From assembly GCA_000827495.1 (NCBI GenBank), contig KN817634.1:1-21491 (forward strand): 21,491 nucleotides of DNA, read 5' to 3'. The notes beneath the pieces were generated by a model. It was given only the letters and a program-made list of their open reading frames with translations. It was not told the origin of the DNA and searched no databases. Shown here in pieces: positions 1 to 9,674 of this stretch (positions are counted from its first letter, which is position 1; each line of letters begins with the position of its first letter). This stretch comes from Hypholoma sublateritium FD-334 SS-4 (taxonomy: Eukaryota; Basidiomycota; Agaricomycetes; Agaricales; Strophariaceae). The position numbers and the translations under genes were made by a program.

Positions 1-316
1 GGAACCTGTTATACTGGAAATTGGCCTTCATACACGCTCACGCCGCCCCCTTCCGAATGAATCAGCAAGCGAAAGTGATCGTGATGCAGAGGGAAAAGAA
101 GAAAAGGTGGAAATGGACGACCTTGAAGCTGCAGGCGACGGTGCGCGCAAGCGTAAGGCAAAGACAGAAGTTTCCAATGCAAGAAAGCCCNTGACCAAAC
201 GAACGAAAGTCTCTGCAAAGCCAGATGTAAAGAAACCTGCAGTTCCGAAGGCTGCTCCGACAGCAGGAGGATCCAAGGCCAAGAAGCCTGCCGGAAATCC
301 GCGGGGTGGGAAGTAA
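1..316 (+). CDS. C-terminal end of a lysine-rich, probably nuclear protein (5' partial)
   Basis: The frame beginning at base 2 is open from the window edge to the TAA at 314-316, so this is the last exon, or part of it, of a gene lying to the left. The visible 104 residues start with a short non-charged stretch, then an acidic/serine segment (SESDRDAEGKEEK), then a Lys/Ala/Pro-rich tail with several basic clusters (ARKRKAK, TKRTKV, KAKKP) ending in PRGGK. Such tails act as nuclear localisation signals or nucleic-acid contacts in chromatin and ribosome-biogenesis proteins; that role is inferred from composition only. No catalytic domain is visible, so the protein cannot be named. Base 191 is an N, leaving one codon undefined after KP. 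The ATG at 107 is internal, not a start. Confidence 0.7.
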   Translation, partial: EPVILEIGLHTRSRRPLPNESASESDRDAEGKEEKVEMDDLEAAGDGARKRKAKTEVSNARKPXTKRTKVSAKPDVKKPAVPKAAPTAGGSKAKKPAGNPRGGK

Positions 317-1807
317 ACGCAGCCTGGTATCTCACCTCTTTACGCACATATCTCATACTATTTTGCCTTGGGAGCAGCCCCCATTTTTTTCTAGTTGGCC
401 GTATACCTTTGAAAATATTTTGTTCCGAGTCTCAGTGAGTTTAACAAAGGGATTGAGAAAGTAAATTGGAATTAGCAGTAGGATTTTGTATTCGTACAGT
501 TTGGACTTTCTTATTCGCAATAGCCCTTGATCCTGCACCATTTCTGTCTTGTGGATGGTCATCGATAGTTGAAAGAGTTAACGAACTTGAATTTTTTCTT
601 TGCGGTTACTGGGATTTCACTTTTGCTTGGGCAAGACATAGATAGGTAGAGGCCATGGGTAGTCATTTGTTTGAGAGGTGATGAGCCCATGAGCAGGCTC
701 TGAAAGGAGATGGCGTCTCTCGGTCCCGTGAGCACTGTCAATAATGTTTCTCCAAACAATCCAGAGAAGCAACATACTTTGCATATCGAATAAATGCTTC
801 AAGGAGGACTTGATAGCAGCTGGGTCATCAATCGTGCAACACTTTGAATGTTTGATGGAGCATCTGCTTGAAGTGGCTGGGTGTCGTAGCTGTAACATAA
901 AATTAACACAAGGCTCGGAGGCGCGTCGAGCAGGCGCGCGGCCAGGGAAGCACACGGCGAAGGCGTCACAGCGCGCGTGCGTCTACATACGGACAGGCTG
1001 TGCAACGTATGGAATCTAATCTAATCGACGCTCGGCCAGCTCGGGCCAGATCCCACTACCGGCGCGAGCGCAAGCAGTCGTGCATCAAAAACACGGATTG
1101 GCTATTTTCCATCGCTCTCTCGTAGATTTCACCGTGTGTACATAATTTGGACTTCAGTCTGTAGTGAATATGTACTTGGAGGGTCTCATGAGGCAAGAAA
1201 TAAATTTATACAAAAACTACATAGGCTAGGTCAGTAAGAACACAGGCTAGCCAAGAAATTCTCAATTGCGTTCTACTATCTCCGAATAATATCTTGGCCT
1301 GCTCAAATTTTGCCATTGTGGCATACACACGTATGTACTGAAATACATTTCCAAGATTTATTGCTTTTTATGTGACGGTGCGCAAGTGAGGGCCCGTTCT
1401 TTTCATCGACTTCGCTCGCGGAGTAAGTCACACTTGTCACAACGCGGCGGCCACCGCATGTACAATTGGAGGGTAATTCAACTGAAAAAAAAATTGATTG
1501 TACTCTATAATATCCTCTAACGGCCTGGAAATCAACCCCAACAAGGGATCGCCATTCATCGATGCCATCGAATATACCGGCCACGACGCGGCGATGCGCT
1601 GATGCGCTTAGTTCAGACCTACATGGATTTGCAAGGGGCATTGTGTATAAGCTAATTAATGGGAATGTTGGGACGTGAACTGAAGTCTCTGGGAAGATTG
1701 AAGCGCCCGCAGTACAACAAGTGGCGTAAGTTTGTCTCATTCGCTGCTAACTACAAGGGGTAATAGGCTCAAGAGAGTGCACTCTAGCCTGGAGCATGGA
1801 ATAATGA
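317..1807. other. Intergenic stretch, no supported gene
   Basis: After the stop of the left-hand gene the sequence is AT-rich, probably 3' UTR and spacer. Several overlapping open frames of 60-145 codons occur on both strands (for example 617-955 minus and 1303-1740 minus). They overlap one another, lack splice partners and match nothing I recognise. No tRNA, no long repeat and no mobile-element terminus was seen. Confidence 0.5.
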
Positions 1808-2416
1808 ACAACCGCATGCTATCAAGCCAGCGTCATTGCAGCAGCCCTGGGTGCACTGTCACTTGGATTTGTACAGATGATGTGGGTTCACTCACATATA
1901 CGTTGCGATCCTGTTACTTCCTTCGACCCGAACGACGAGCACTTGAGTCCCCTAGAAAAAATCAGATATATCCTGGAGCATTTTAGTAAGACAACATGCG
2001 TCGGAGAGGCTTCCAGAGCTTTGAACAACGGCGTATTGAACGTCGCCCGCTGCCGTGTGAAAGAATACTCTTGTACCTTCCTAAATGGCAATAAGAATGG
2101 GGATGCGGGAGACCACAGAAGACTCACTGGGAAAAGGTTTGTACTCGGCATAGCAGGTGTTTGGAGGGAGCTCATGTCTCAGGAAGTCTTGAAGACCAAG
2201 CTGGCAAACAATTCGACCGCTTCTTATACTGTGCGGATGTGTTCGCAGTATACGGTGTCATTTCCTATCGCCGTCACGAACGTCAGAAACTTTGTGCAAC
2301 TCAAATATAAGCTATATATCGTAGAAGCGGGCTTGTTCAGATTGTTGTGGCTCTCGTACTCGCAGTCGATGGAAGCGCTGCGCTTCTGCCGAGTGGATGC
2401 ATCATTTCATACCTGA
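1808..2416 (+). CDS. Open stretch of unknown function, possible exon
   Basis: One frame is open from 1808, just after a TGA, to the TGA at 2414-2416. An ATG pair at 1877-1882 would give 179 residues; if the region is an internal exon, the frame could run from 1808. The upstream part encodes a hydrophobic run (SVIAALGALSLGFVQMMWV) followed by a hydrophilic helical-looking segment with SPLEKIRYILEHF. Codon use is not strongly biased and no domain is recognised. CAG at 1874-1876 could instead be an intron acceptor directly before the ATG pair. It may be a real exon of an orphan gene or a decayed one; I lean towards coding origin without being able to assign a product. Confidence 0.3.
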   Translation, partial: TTACYQASVIAAALGALSLGFVQMMWVHSHIRCDPVTSFDPNDEHLSPLEKIRYILEHFSKTTCVGEASRALNNGVLNVARCRVKEYSCTFLNGNKNGDAGDHRRLTGKRFVLGIAGVWRELMSQEVLKTKLANNSTASYTVRMCSQYTVSFPIAVTNVRNFVQLKYKLYIVEAGLFRLLWLSYSQSMEALRFCRVDASFHT

Positions 2417-3253
2417 AAAGTGCTTCAGAACATTCCACAGCAGCCACTTTCAAACGTCCTCGAGGCAACTATGTATCAAGATGATCACATAGATGTTGGT
2501 AACAAGGCTTGAGCCGCTCAGCGTTGCCGCGATTTGACTATAGGTGTGAAGAAGCGTATCGGGGGAGTGGCGCATTCGGAGCGATCGAGAGTTAAAACGT
2601 GAAGGTGATCTTTTGAGAGATTAGGCACAGGACAGAATGACGCCCAACAACACCTGGGTATTATTAACCGGAAAATGGGTCAGACAACCTGGCTCTTTCG
2701 AAATTGACAACCGCCTCGTCCCTCTACTAGTAGGTCACGCCAAAATTCAATCGTTAGTCACGTTATGCATGCCTTGTCTAAAATAATTGCGACTGACTCT
2801 GTGTACAATAAATATTGGGTTCTAATTGCTGAACACGATAATTCGATGCAACTGCTTAGATAATGCTTGGTGGGTATAACCTTCCTTGCCTTCACTTTAT
2901 TTGCACGATTCGCCCGAGTTTTTATCCGTAAATAGGTATCTATAACCGGTATAGCTCTGGATAGAATGAGCACGGCTTGACATGATATAAGCGGTCTACT
3001 TAACACAAACACATGTCTGAAAAAGGGTAGCCAGCGCCGTCCGCGACGCACAATGCACGCTCGTACTTGAGCGTTTCCACCTCAATTCCCACGTGCATGC
3101 ACTACACTATAACATTCAGGTAACTATTTCAGTAGCAGAATACCATCCATCGCATGTAAATACCACGACCCCGAGGTTTCATTGATATTTAAAGGAGTTT
3201 TGACGTTTCTAGGTATCAAAGCAAACAAGAACAATTCTTAAAACATAAGGCAG
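2417..3253. other. Intergenic stretch, nothing recognised
   Basis: About 840 bases of moderately AT-rich sequence. One minus-strand open frame (2758-3051) has no homology I can recognise and no plausible splice context. No repeat or RNA gene was seen. Confidence 0.5.
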
Positions 3254-3540
3254 GGGACACGCAGGCACACGCGCACACGGACAAGCGCGGACATGCACGG
3301 ACAGACACACTCGGTCACGTACGGACACACCCGGACACACCTGGACACACAGACACACACGCGGACATGCGCGGACACACAGACACACACGCGGACATGC
3401 GCGGACACACAGACACACACGCGGACATGCGCGGACACACAGACACACACTCGAACAGAGACCCAAGGACGCATGCATACGCTCGGACACGCACGGACAC
3501 ACCCAGACAGACACGCGCACGGACACTCACGGACACAGAC
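3254..3540. repeat. GGACAC-type minisatellite with an exact 30-bp core repeat
   Basis: The whole stretch is built from degenerate GGACAC/GGACAT/AGACAC hexamers. Within it, a 30-bp unit (agacacacacgcggacatgc followed by gcggacacac) is repeated exactly three times at 3351-3440, with a further third of a unit to 3450. The flanks carry diverged hexamers up to about 3540. The array is CA/GA-rich on the plus strand and almost free of T there, so it yields open frames on both strands (His/Thr/Asp-rich on plus, Cys/Val-rich on minus). These are composition artefacts. The exactness of the core suggests recent slippage or unequal exchange. Confidence 0.95.
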
Positions 3541-4430
3541 TGTTCTTCAACCACCTCTCTGGTTTTGGTTCTTTGAGCTTCGAATAGACCTCTAGCTGCT
3601 CGCCAAACGTATGTATACCTCTACTTTTTGAAACATCCAAAGCCAGGCCGGCACTTCAGAAAATTTACGAGTCAATAATATACAAATAATATATACAGAG
3701 TAGTCAACAGTTCAATATTGCCAACCTACTTATTGGGTGACCATGGTGAGCAATAATGTCGCTTTGCAACTTTTTCATGAGGTGAGGTCAATCAGATCTC
3801 AAGAATACTTCGTGCATACGATCATGTATCACAAAGAGGAAATTGACTCTTTGAACAGCCCTTCTACCAAGCTTCCAGAGCTACGACCAATTTCACTACA
3901 CTACTGCCCAAAAATGTGAGGTGCGGGAGTTTCCTTTGAGGTATTTTGTAGTTATCTTGTTCGCTGGAGAGCCCTGAAGCTGGCGGGACCGCATTCATGA
4001 CATTATATTCTAGGAATTAGTTTATGGTAAATCAAGCTACTTTTTTCGAACCTTGAGCCCCCAGAATGTAGTAAGTACCGTGTCGTATGCCTGACGACCT
4101 CCGAAACCTGCAGTCCCCTAGATACATCGACGAATCGTCGGAAAGAGGACTCGGAGAGGGGCCCGGGAATGATACATTTCATCGAATTTCGTGAGTAGCG
4201 TGAGCACGCGGCGCTCATCATCGAGCATCATATGTTCTCTATAAGTACTAGTAGTTGTTACTGTATAGATGAAACGAGACTCTTCTACGTCGCACGTTTT
4301 CACTGTCCGGTCTTCAGTGAATAGTCGAAGCGCCGCGGCTCTGGGTTCAATTCACAGTGGAGGAGTGAGACTAAGTTTTTGTTTGTCGGTTTGTCGGAAA
4401 CAAAGCTGACGTCAGATTGAATGCTTACTA
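3541..4430. other. AT-rich spacer with short unassigned open frames
   Basis: The stretch holds short open frames (3737-3919 plus; 4003-4221 and 4118-4303 minus) that look slightly protein-like but are under 75 codons, overlap on the minus strand and match nothing recognised. A tRNA-like T-arm string near 4346 was examined and rejected. No gene is called. Confidence 0.4.
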
Positions 4431-5013
4431 CCTTATAGGTTATGAGGTGACGGATGCGGATCAACTTGGTACCGAGTATTGAATTCTGATCGACCGGTCA
4501 CCTCAGCACCTTGCTGAAATTGAAGGTACGAGTCACAGTAATCAATTTATTGACACCGTATCATCGGTAGAGAAAGTGTTCATATCATTGACGTGGCTCC
4601 AACGTGGCTCAGCAGTTTTGTAGCTGATTTTTTTTCAGATCTTGAAGTACTTAGGCTGGCGCAACCTGGACGTACAGGATGCGCACCAGGAAAACAATAG
4701 TGAATTGTTAAAAGTGACAGACTTGTTGGCAGACGGTCCCGGGCCGAGGAGTTGTGACAGTCAAGCTAGTCTAGTGCGAGCCTGGGGCAGTAAGTTGACA
4801 AACACAGAAATTGCACCGAGATGGTTACAGAAAAACAGTGCAAAAAGGTTTTCTATTTTTCAAAGAATAGGCATTTCAGGAACAAGGCAAGAACAAGGTG
4901 ACAAGGTCGGCAAGTGGCTATCCATGGCTATCTGTACTTCTTTGATCGGTGACTTTTTTTTTTTGAGATGTCGGATTCCATTCCAGCTCGCGACTTTGTG
5001 TGTGCATGTGTAG
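4431..5013 (+). pseudogene. Possible spliced relic of an unknown gene
   Basis: A strong-looking intron acceptor (a run of eight T followed by CAG, ending near 4639) precedes an open frame to 5013 containing ILKYLGWRNLDVQDAHQ. Upstream, in a compatible arrangement, are YEVTDADQLGTEY, then an in-frame stop, then LIDRSPQHLAEIE followed by a GTACGA donor near 4528. The gap between donor and acceptor, about 110 nt, is longer than other introns here. If real, the stop at 4482-4484 makes it non-functional. No family is recognised and the case rests on splice-site appearance alone. Confidence 0.2.
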
Positions 5014-6050
5014 CTGGTGTTTGTATCTATGCTATTCAGAATGTGTGGGACCATTGCTTTCAGCAAGGTGAAAGATTAGATCTCGACTTTTTCGAGCATA
5101 GACTTACGAGATAATGCTTGCTTTCCGATCATAATAGTTTATCATGGGTTACGTAGTAAGTACGCCTAAATGATATACATATGATTCAAAGTAATCGACA
5201 TAACTTAATATCTTCGAGGGAGAAATGATACTTAAGCAGTAGCGGAATTGAGCTTGATTAGACAACAGTGCCCACAAGTCCGTACACTGCAAACTCCGTC
5301 GACCCCAGCCTGACATACATGTTAGCCCATAAAGTTTGTCCCAGAATTTTTTATTCGGTCTAAACCACTGAAACGCGAAAGGATAGCAAGTGAATGACTA
5401 CCCCCAAACTTCTGGCGGTACGTGTGGAACTTCTTCGGGGACCCAGATACTCACATGTGTGTAGTTGTAACGGACGTCGGTTCAACCGTGACAGACGTCG
5501 GTTCGACGGACACTGATTCTGACTCCAAACCACCGTTTTGCTATGGGCTGACGAGAGAGCAGATCATGTGCGTTATTTTCCTGGCTTACCAGGTCTATCT
5601 CATCCATCCATCCAGTCTAATAGCCGAACTATGTACGAGCACGCGCTCTAGATATTTCCGAGAGCGTAAACCACCCAGGAAGCATACGTCTTATTCGGCA
5701 CGTATGCAGCACCAAACGCAAGGGGGTGCCGGCCTTTGAAAATATAACCTTGTGTCGACTTAGTTTTTGTTTTCCGTGTCTTGATGTTGCGAGTTGCGAT
5801 GTAGCAACAATGTAGCAAATATATCTAGGGTCTTCTTTGCCCGCATGATTGTCGTTGAACCTGCATCGGATTTTTCTCTCCTGGCAAGATTGTTTCCTCA
5901 CGTTCTTGATAGAGGTCTAGTGGTCGTGGTGCCCGTCTTTTTGGCTTCACAGGTGCTCCTTCAACAAATTACTTGAGTGCTGGCTGCTGATTGAGTTTAC
6001 TTTGGATGTCAAGTCCAGGCCTTGATCAACGTCGTAGTCAGCCGCCCGAG
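5014..6050. other. Intergenic stretch with weak open frames
   Basis: An open frame at 5422-5739 contains a small direct repeat (GACGTCGGTTC twice, 5473-5505, read as VTDVGST). Another at 5794-5976 is hydrophobic. Neither has a recognised domain, a convincing start or splice partners. Nothing else stands out. Confidence 0.35.
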
Positions 6051-6059
6051 GACCAAAAC

Positions 6060-6421
6060 TCAAGTGAATTTGAGCATAGTATATTAAATAAAATGCAACT
6101 TAGATTGAATAAGATAGGATACTTCGGTTGTTTCCAATGCTGTTTCTCGGGCTTTTTGGTTTCTTCAGCAATTTGCGGTGCTTTTGGAGCTTTGTCTTCA
6201 AGGCATCCAACATCTCTTGATTCATACTTTCATAGATAATGACTGCAATGTCTCAGTCAAAGTAGAATCTCCCTCATCCATTTCAATAAGTTCATCGGAG
6301 GAGTTTTCGTGTACAGGTTGCTTCTTGGTTGCTTCAATTTTGAGAGATGCACTTTTTTCGAGTGATTTGAGGAAGTTTTCTTGATAGAAAGCAGGCAGAA
6401 GTTTCAATAGTTCAGATATTT
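6060..6421 (-). pseudogene. Decayed lysine-rich coiled-coil fragment, unknown family
   Basis: On the minus strand, 6407-6222 reads FYQENFLKSLEKSASLKIEA and an acidic stretch (SSDELIEMDEGDS), then hits a stop. A second frame just downstream continues with ESMNQEMLDALKTKLQKHRK and KLLKKPKSP. A third frame after the CCAAAAAGCCC run (near 6128) reads TTEVSYLIQSKLHFI. The switch of plausible coding frame at two places, one beside a homopolymer, is what an old frameshifted gene looks like. An intron between the first two segments was tried, but the phases did not agree. The function is unknown; heptad-like Leu/Lys spacing suggests a coiled coil. Confidence 0.3.
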
Positions 6422-6661
6422 ACAAATGAACGATCTTGCGTAACCCACTCGAGTACTCTGAGCAAGGTGGTAAAAACGGTGCAAGGACGCTGAGGTCTGT
6501 CGACATTATGTGGCAGTCACGCGTCATTTCTGTCGCCGAAAGTCAATTATAATTACATAAAAGAACGGTGACCTCGAAAATGGGGCAACTATCCTTTCTT
6601 CTTCAAATCGCACTCCTGCCCATCGTTGAACAACTCAAGCTAACACTAATCATTCAAGATC

Positions 6662-7502
6662 ATGAATATGCCAATTGAGAACCTGGATTGCCACCCCGAA
6701 GGCATTCAGATTAATGTTCTTGAAGATCGAGAAGGACAGGAGCAACTGCCAGTTATCCCGGAAGATGACCAGGAGCCTCAGGATGGAGCAGTCATCCCAG
6801 AAGACGATCATCAGGATGGAACAGTATCTTCTGCAAGTAGCAATGTAAGGACATAAACGGGCCCCGGAAATCAGACAACGCGGTGCTCACAATGTAATAC
6901 AGATCGACTCGGATAGTGTACAGGAAGATCTGCCTGAGAAGATGCCACCGCAAAATGTGGGGATGAAACAGGAGTGGGAAAGAGGGTTACAGGATCTCTA
7001 TGATTCCGTCAATTATCGGCACATCGAGGTAAGCACCACTCCATCTAGACCTTGTTGTCTGAAAAGGTTCAGGCTGAGATTATTGATACATAGCTGGACA
7101 TACCAAATGATATTTCGTCTCATACCGTAGCTTCCCGACTACTGGGAAAGGCTTATGAGCTTGCACAGCAAGCCCGTATGATCAACACCTGGGCACATCG
7201 ACAATTTCACAATGCACAGAAGAACCTCGCCCACACCACAAAGCAGCTTGAGGTGGCAGAACATCAGGTCAAGAAAATCGCAGCTGCAATCGAAGGTCCG
7301 AGATTCCACGCTGTTCTATGCGAGTCAAAGGGGGTACAGATAATGCCCAATGTGGTTGAGCAAGACGAAGGTCAGTATTTCTCATTAGATTATTGGACTA
7401 CAACTCAACTGTTTCTTTGATTGTGCAAAAGAGATCTGTAGGGTTTCGATGAATGGTTCTGATCCAGTCGCAGTTATCGCGATTCCTAACTACAGCAATT
7501 AA
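6662..7502 (+). CDS. Orphan 218-aa acidic/helical protein, four exons
   Basis: Exons 6662-6844, 6903-7028, 7094-7370 and 7432-7502 join in phase (0, 0, 1) to give 218 residues ending at TAA 7500-7502. Introns are 58, 65 and 61 nt, with donors GTAAGG, GTAAGC and GTCAGT. The last acceptor (CAAAAG) is weak; without that splice the frame simply ends 17 codons further on. The N-terminal 61 residues are acidic with a repeated VIPEDD(Q/H)Q element. The centre (about 104-165) is Ala/Gln/His-rich and probably helical or coiled-coil (LLGKAYELAQQARMI, KQLEVAEHQVKKIAAAIEG). There is no signal peptide, membrane segment or catalytic motif. The start is chosen because the ATG follows a pyrimidine-rich leader (CTTTCTTCTTCAAATC) and all exons stay open behind it. 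I do not recognise the family. Confidence 0.75.
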
Positions 7503-7619
7503 CAAGAAATGACGTCTATTTTGGCTATTTTGGGTGACTTCTTGTTGACCCATGTTTATGATCAGTTGATATTTCCATTTGAATGAAGATGTATATTAGC
7601 CAGTTCAACGTTGCAACTT

Positions 7620-8514
7620 CTCACAGACTGATATCCTGTAGTACGGCTTGTACCATCGTCTAGAGCTCCCGTGTGACGTGCACAGCTCACGCTGCAGGTA
7701 CTCTTTCGAAAAGCTCATGAACATCAGCGAAAATGCCGTCGGCACCATGTTGATTATCTCGCACTTCACGACAGTGGTACGCGGCCCGAATTAGTATGCG
7801 GTCAGTATAGAGGGCAAACATACTGATGTCCTCCGTCTCTATCGTCTTGTAGCCGTTGAGCACGTTCTGTGGGCAGATGTGGGCGGGGGAACCTCCATTG
7901 CGAAAGACAGCCCCTTGTTCTCGGAGTCCAGCTTTGGCGTGAAGAATGAGCCAAAGAAGCTTTGCTCCTGCTTGACATCAAAGTCCTGGTCCTTCAAGGT
8001 GTTGTTTATCGCTGACGATGGGTTTCTGGGGTCATTAGCAGGTGACGGTGGTTTTCTGGTGGTAAGACAATCGCAGGAAATCACGGTTATTTTCGACAGC
8101 CAATCGGCTTGCCGTTTTCAATATCGAACTGGCCTCCATTGACGACTGAAATGTATCCGAGACACAGAGGGATGATGCAGCTTGTCAATATATCGATGAC
8201 AGGAGTTCTATATTCCCTTTTAGAGATATTTTAGAGAAAGATATATGCACCCAAATGTAATACATACATTATTAGATCGACTTTCGTCGTGGACTCGGTA
8301 GCCCTTGTGCCCACGGGATCAACTTCAGCCTGGCCATCATATCTGCAACTGTGACCACAAGGATGATATAAGTAGGTTTCGGGATATATTTTCACGGATC
8401 TACTTACTTCTCGATGTCGCAGAGCTGGTCGCCGACGGAGACCTTGGTCAGCCCAGACATATTGTCACACATCAATTTGAGCATGTTCGGGGAGTATATG
8501 CACAGATTAATGGG
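7620..8514 (-). pseudogene. Broken Vps1-like dynamin GTPase with middle domain deleted
   Basis: Reading minus from 8514: an exon (8514-8408) with IYSPNMLKL and [17 protein letters not shown], which corresponds to the G3 region DLPGLTKV of dynamins. A 65-nt intron (8407-8343) follows, then EVDPVGTR and TTKVDLIM, matching the G4 region TKVDLM. Around 8190-8100 comes IIPLCLGYISVVNGGQFDI, matching the end of the GTPase domain. The next recognisable part, in another frame (8084-7839), is QSFFGSFFTPK then MEVPPP, the variable insert before the GTPase effector domain. Further on, again frameshifted, is EIINMVPTAFSLMFMSFSKE and LQREL of the effector domain. The roughly 300-residue middle domain is missing, the P-loop is absent, and several stops and frameshifts interrupt the rest. 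Intact Vps1 drives membrane scission in vacuolar and endosomal trafficking; this copy cannot. The retained intron argues against retroposition. Family motifs are from memory; confidence in dynamin is high, in Vps1 rather than Dnm1 moderate. Confidence 0.85.
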
Positions 8515-8517
8515 CTA

Positions 8518-9362
8518 TGCAAGACACCCCTTTGATAAACCATACTTCGAGTCAGTTCCAAAACAAATGTTGAGATGCGACGTTCTCTTTAGTGTATAAT
8601 GCTATAAATGGTGTCTTGAGGCGATTGAGATTAATATCCGTAGTATACGCGCTGAAACGGAGTTTTCTAGCTCGTTATAGAGATCACACAGGATACACTC
8701 GCCATACAACCACTAAAAGAAAAGAAGGTGAAAGAAGGCCATGTTATTCTAAGTTGCAAAATCGTACCAGTCGGGACACTTCCGATAACCAGATAACTTT
8801 GGAGCCGGTTCGCAACCTCTCAAGGTGACAGATGCATTCATGGAAGAGAGCCACTCCTCTTTATCGGACTTTATCGAAATCACAATCCTACTTTAAATTT
8901 GAAAAGCGAAATGATTTGGCTCACCGTCGGCAAAACATTCGCAATCAGCTGGCTCCCCCTGACAGATAGCACTAAATCTACTGCCATGACGTAGCGTGCC
9001 CTGTAAATTATGGATGCGATGATCAGTTGAACCATGTTGGTGCTAGTAGGTATTGCAGAAAATGGCCCTTTGGCCGGCTCGCACTGACTCAAGCAACGAA
9101 GATATGATACGGAGGGGAAGAGGACGGATGAAGCAAGGAAAGAAAGTTGAGTGGCTGAAAGGTTGACGTGCATATATTAGCATGTATCTACATTTATAGT
9201 CGTTAGATAACAGACTTACTTCTTGAGAGCCTAGAAAAGAATGGGATATAGATGGTTGTTGATACAAAAAGAAAGATCTAAGCATATCTTCTTGTCCAAC
9301 ATGGAAAGCAAAATTGCCGGCAGGTTTTTCTCAAACGATGAGCTATTCAGCTGAGCCAGATA
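8518..9362. other. Spacer, no supported gene
   Basis: Open frames at 8592-8828 (plus) and 8880-9285 (minus) are of low quality and overlap. The former is Arg/Lys/Thr-rich with no recognised motif. A short ATG-started frame at 9301-9353 (ESKIAGRFFSNDELFS) could be a first exon for the relic that follows, but no phase-consistent splice was found. Confidence 0.35.
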
Positions 9363-9674
9363 CCTGCTGACCTTGCCATACCGGAGCCTGGATCTGGTGG
9401 AAAGAATGTTGTGGGGCTTACTGAGCCGACTGCCAATACATGGAAATCAGGCGGGCCGTATCCATACAACGAGCAGGGGGTGGAGGCGAAGTGTGTATCG
9501 ATTGAGATAAGACCGAGGACGCAGGGAAGAATAGATATTTTTAGTTCTGAGGCAAAGCAAGCACAGGCGTTGGAGATTCTTAGAAAGGTTCGAAGAATGT
9601 CCCATGGTATAAAAGACCTTGAGGACGAGCATGATGAAGATGAACGAGGGATTGGTGTGGAACAGCGAGATTAG
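9363..9674 (+). pseudogene. C-terminal coding remnant, unknown protein
   Basis: The frame is open to the TAG at 9672-9674 and reads like a genuine protein terminus: IPADLAIPEPGSGGKNV, SGGPYPYNEQGVEAKCVSIE, then a basic helix (KVRRMSHGIKDL) and an acidic end (EDEHDEDERG). A TGA lies 24 nt upstream of 9363 in the same frame; CAG at 9348-9350 or 9357-9359 could be an acceptor for an exon that is no longer identifiable. No in-frame ATG precedes the conserved-looking part. The family is not recognised. It may be the last exon of a gene whose 5' part has been lost. Confidence 0.35.

Noticed and set aside
617..955. Minus-strand open frame of 112 codons
   Set aside because: A second minus-strand frame and a plus-strand frame over the same bases look equally plausible. 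None has a motif or splice partner.
3209..3595. Five overlapping open frames on both strands over the minisatellite
   Set aside because: They arise from a repeat almost lacking T on the plus strand; the products are simple His/Thr or Cys/Val repeats with no flanking gene structure.
4300..4380. tRNA-like T-arm string (GGGTTCAATTCAC)
   Set aside because: The B-box match is imperfect, the T-stem has a mismatch, and no A box, D-arm or acceptor-stem partner is present at the right distance.
5465..5512. Doubled GACGTCGGTTC element
   Set aside because: Two short copies within a weak open frame; no wider array and no symmetry suggesting a binding site.
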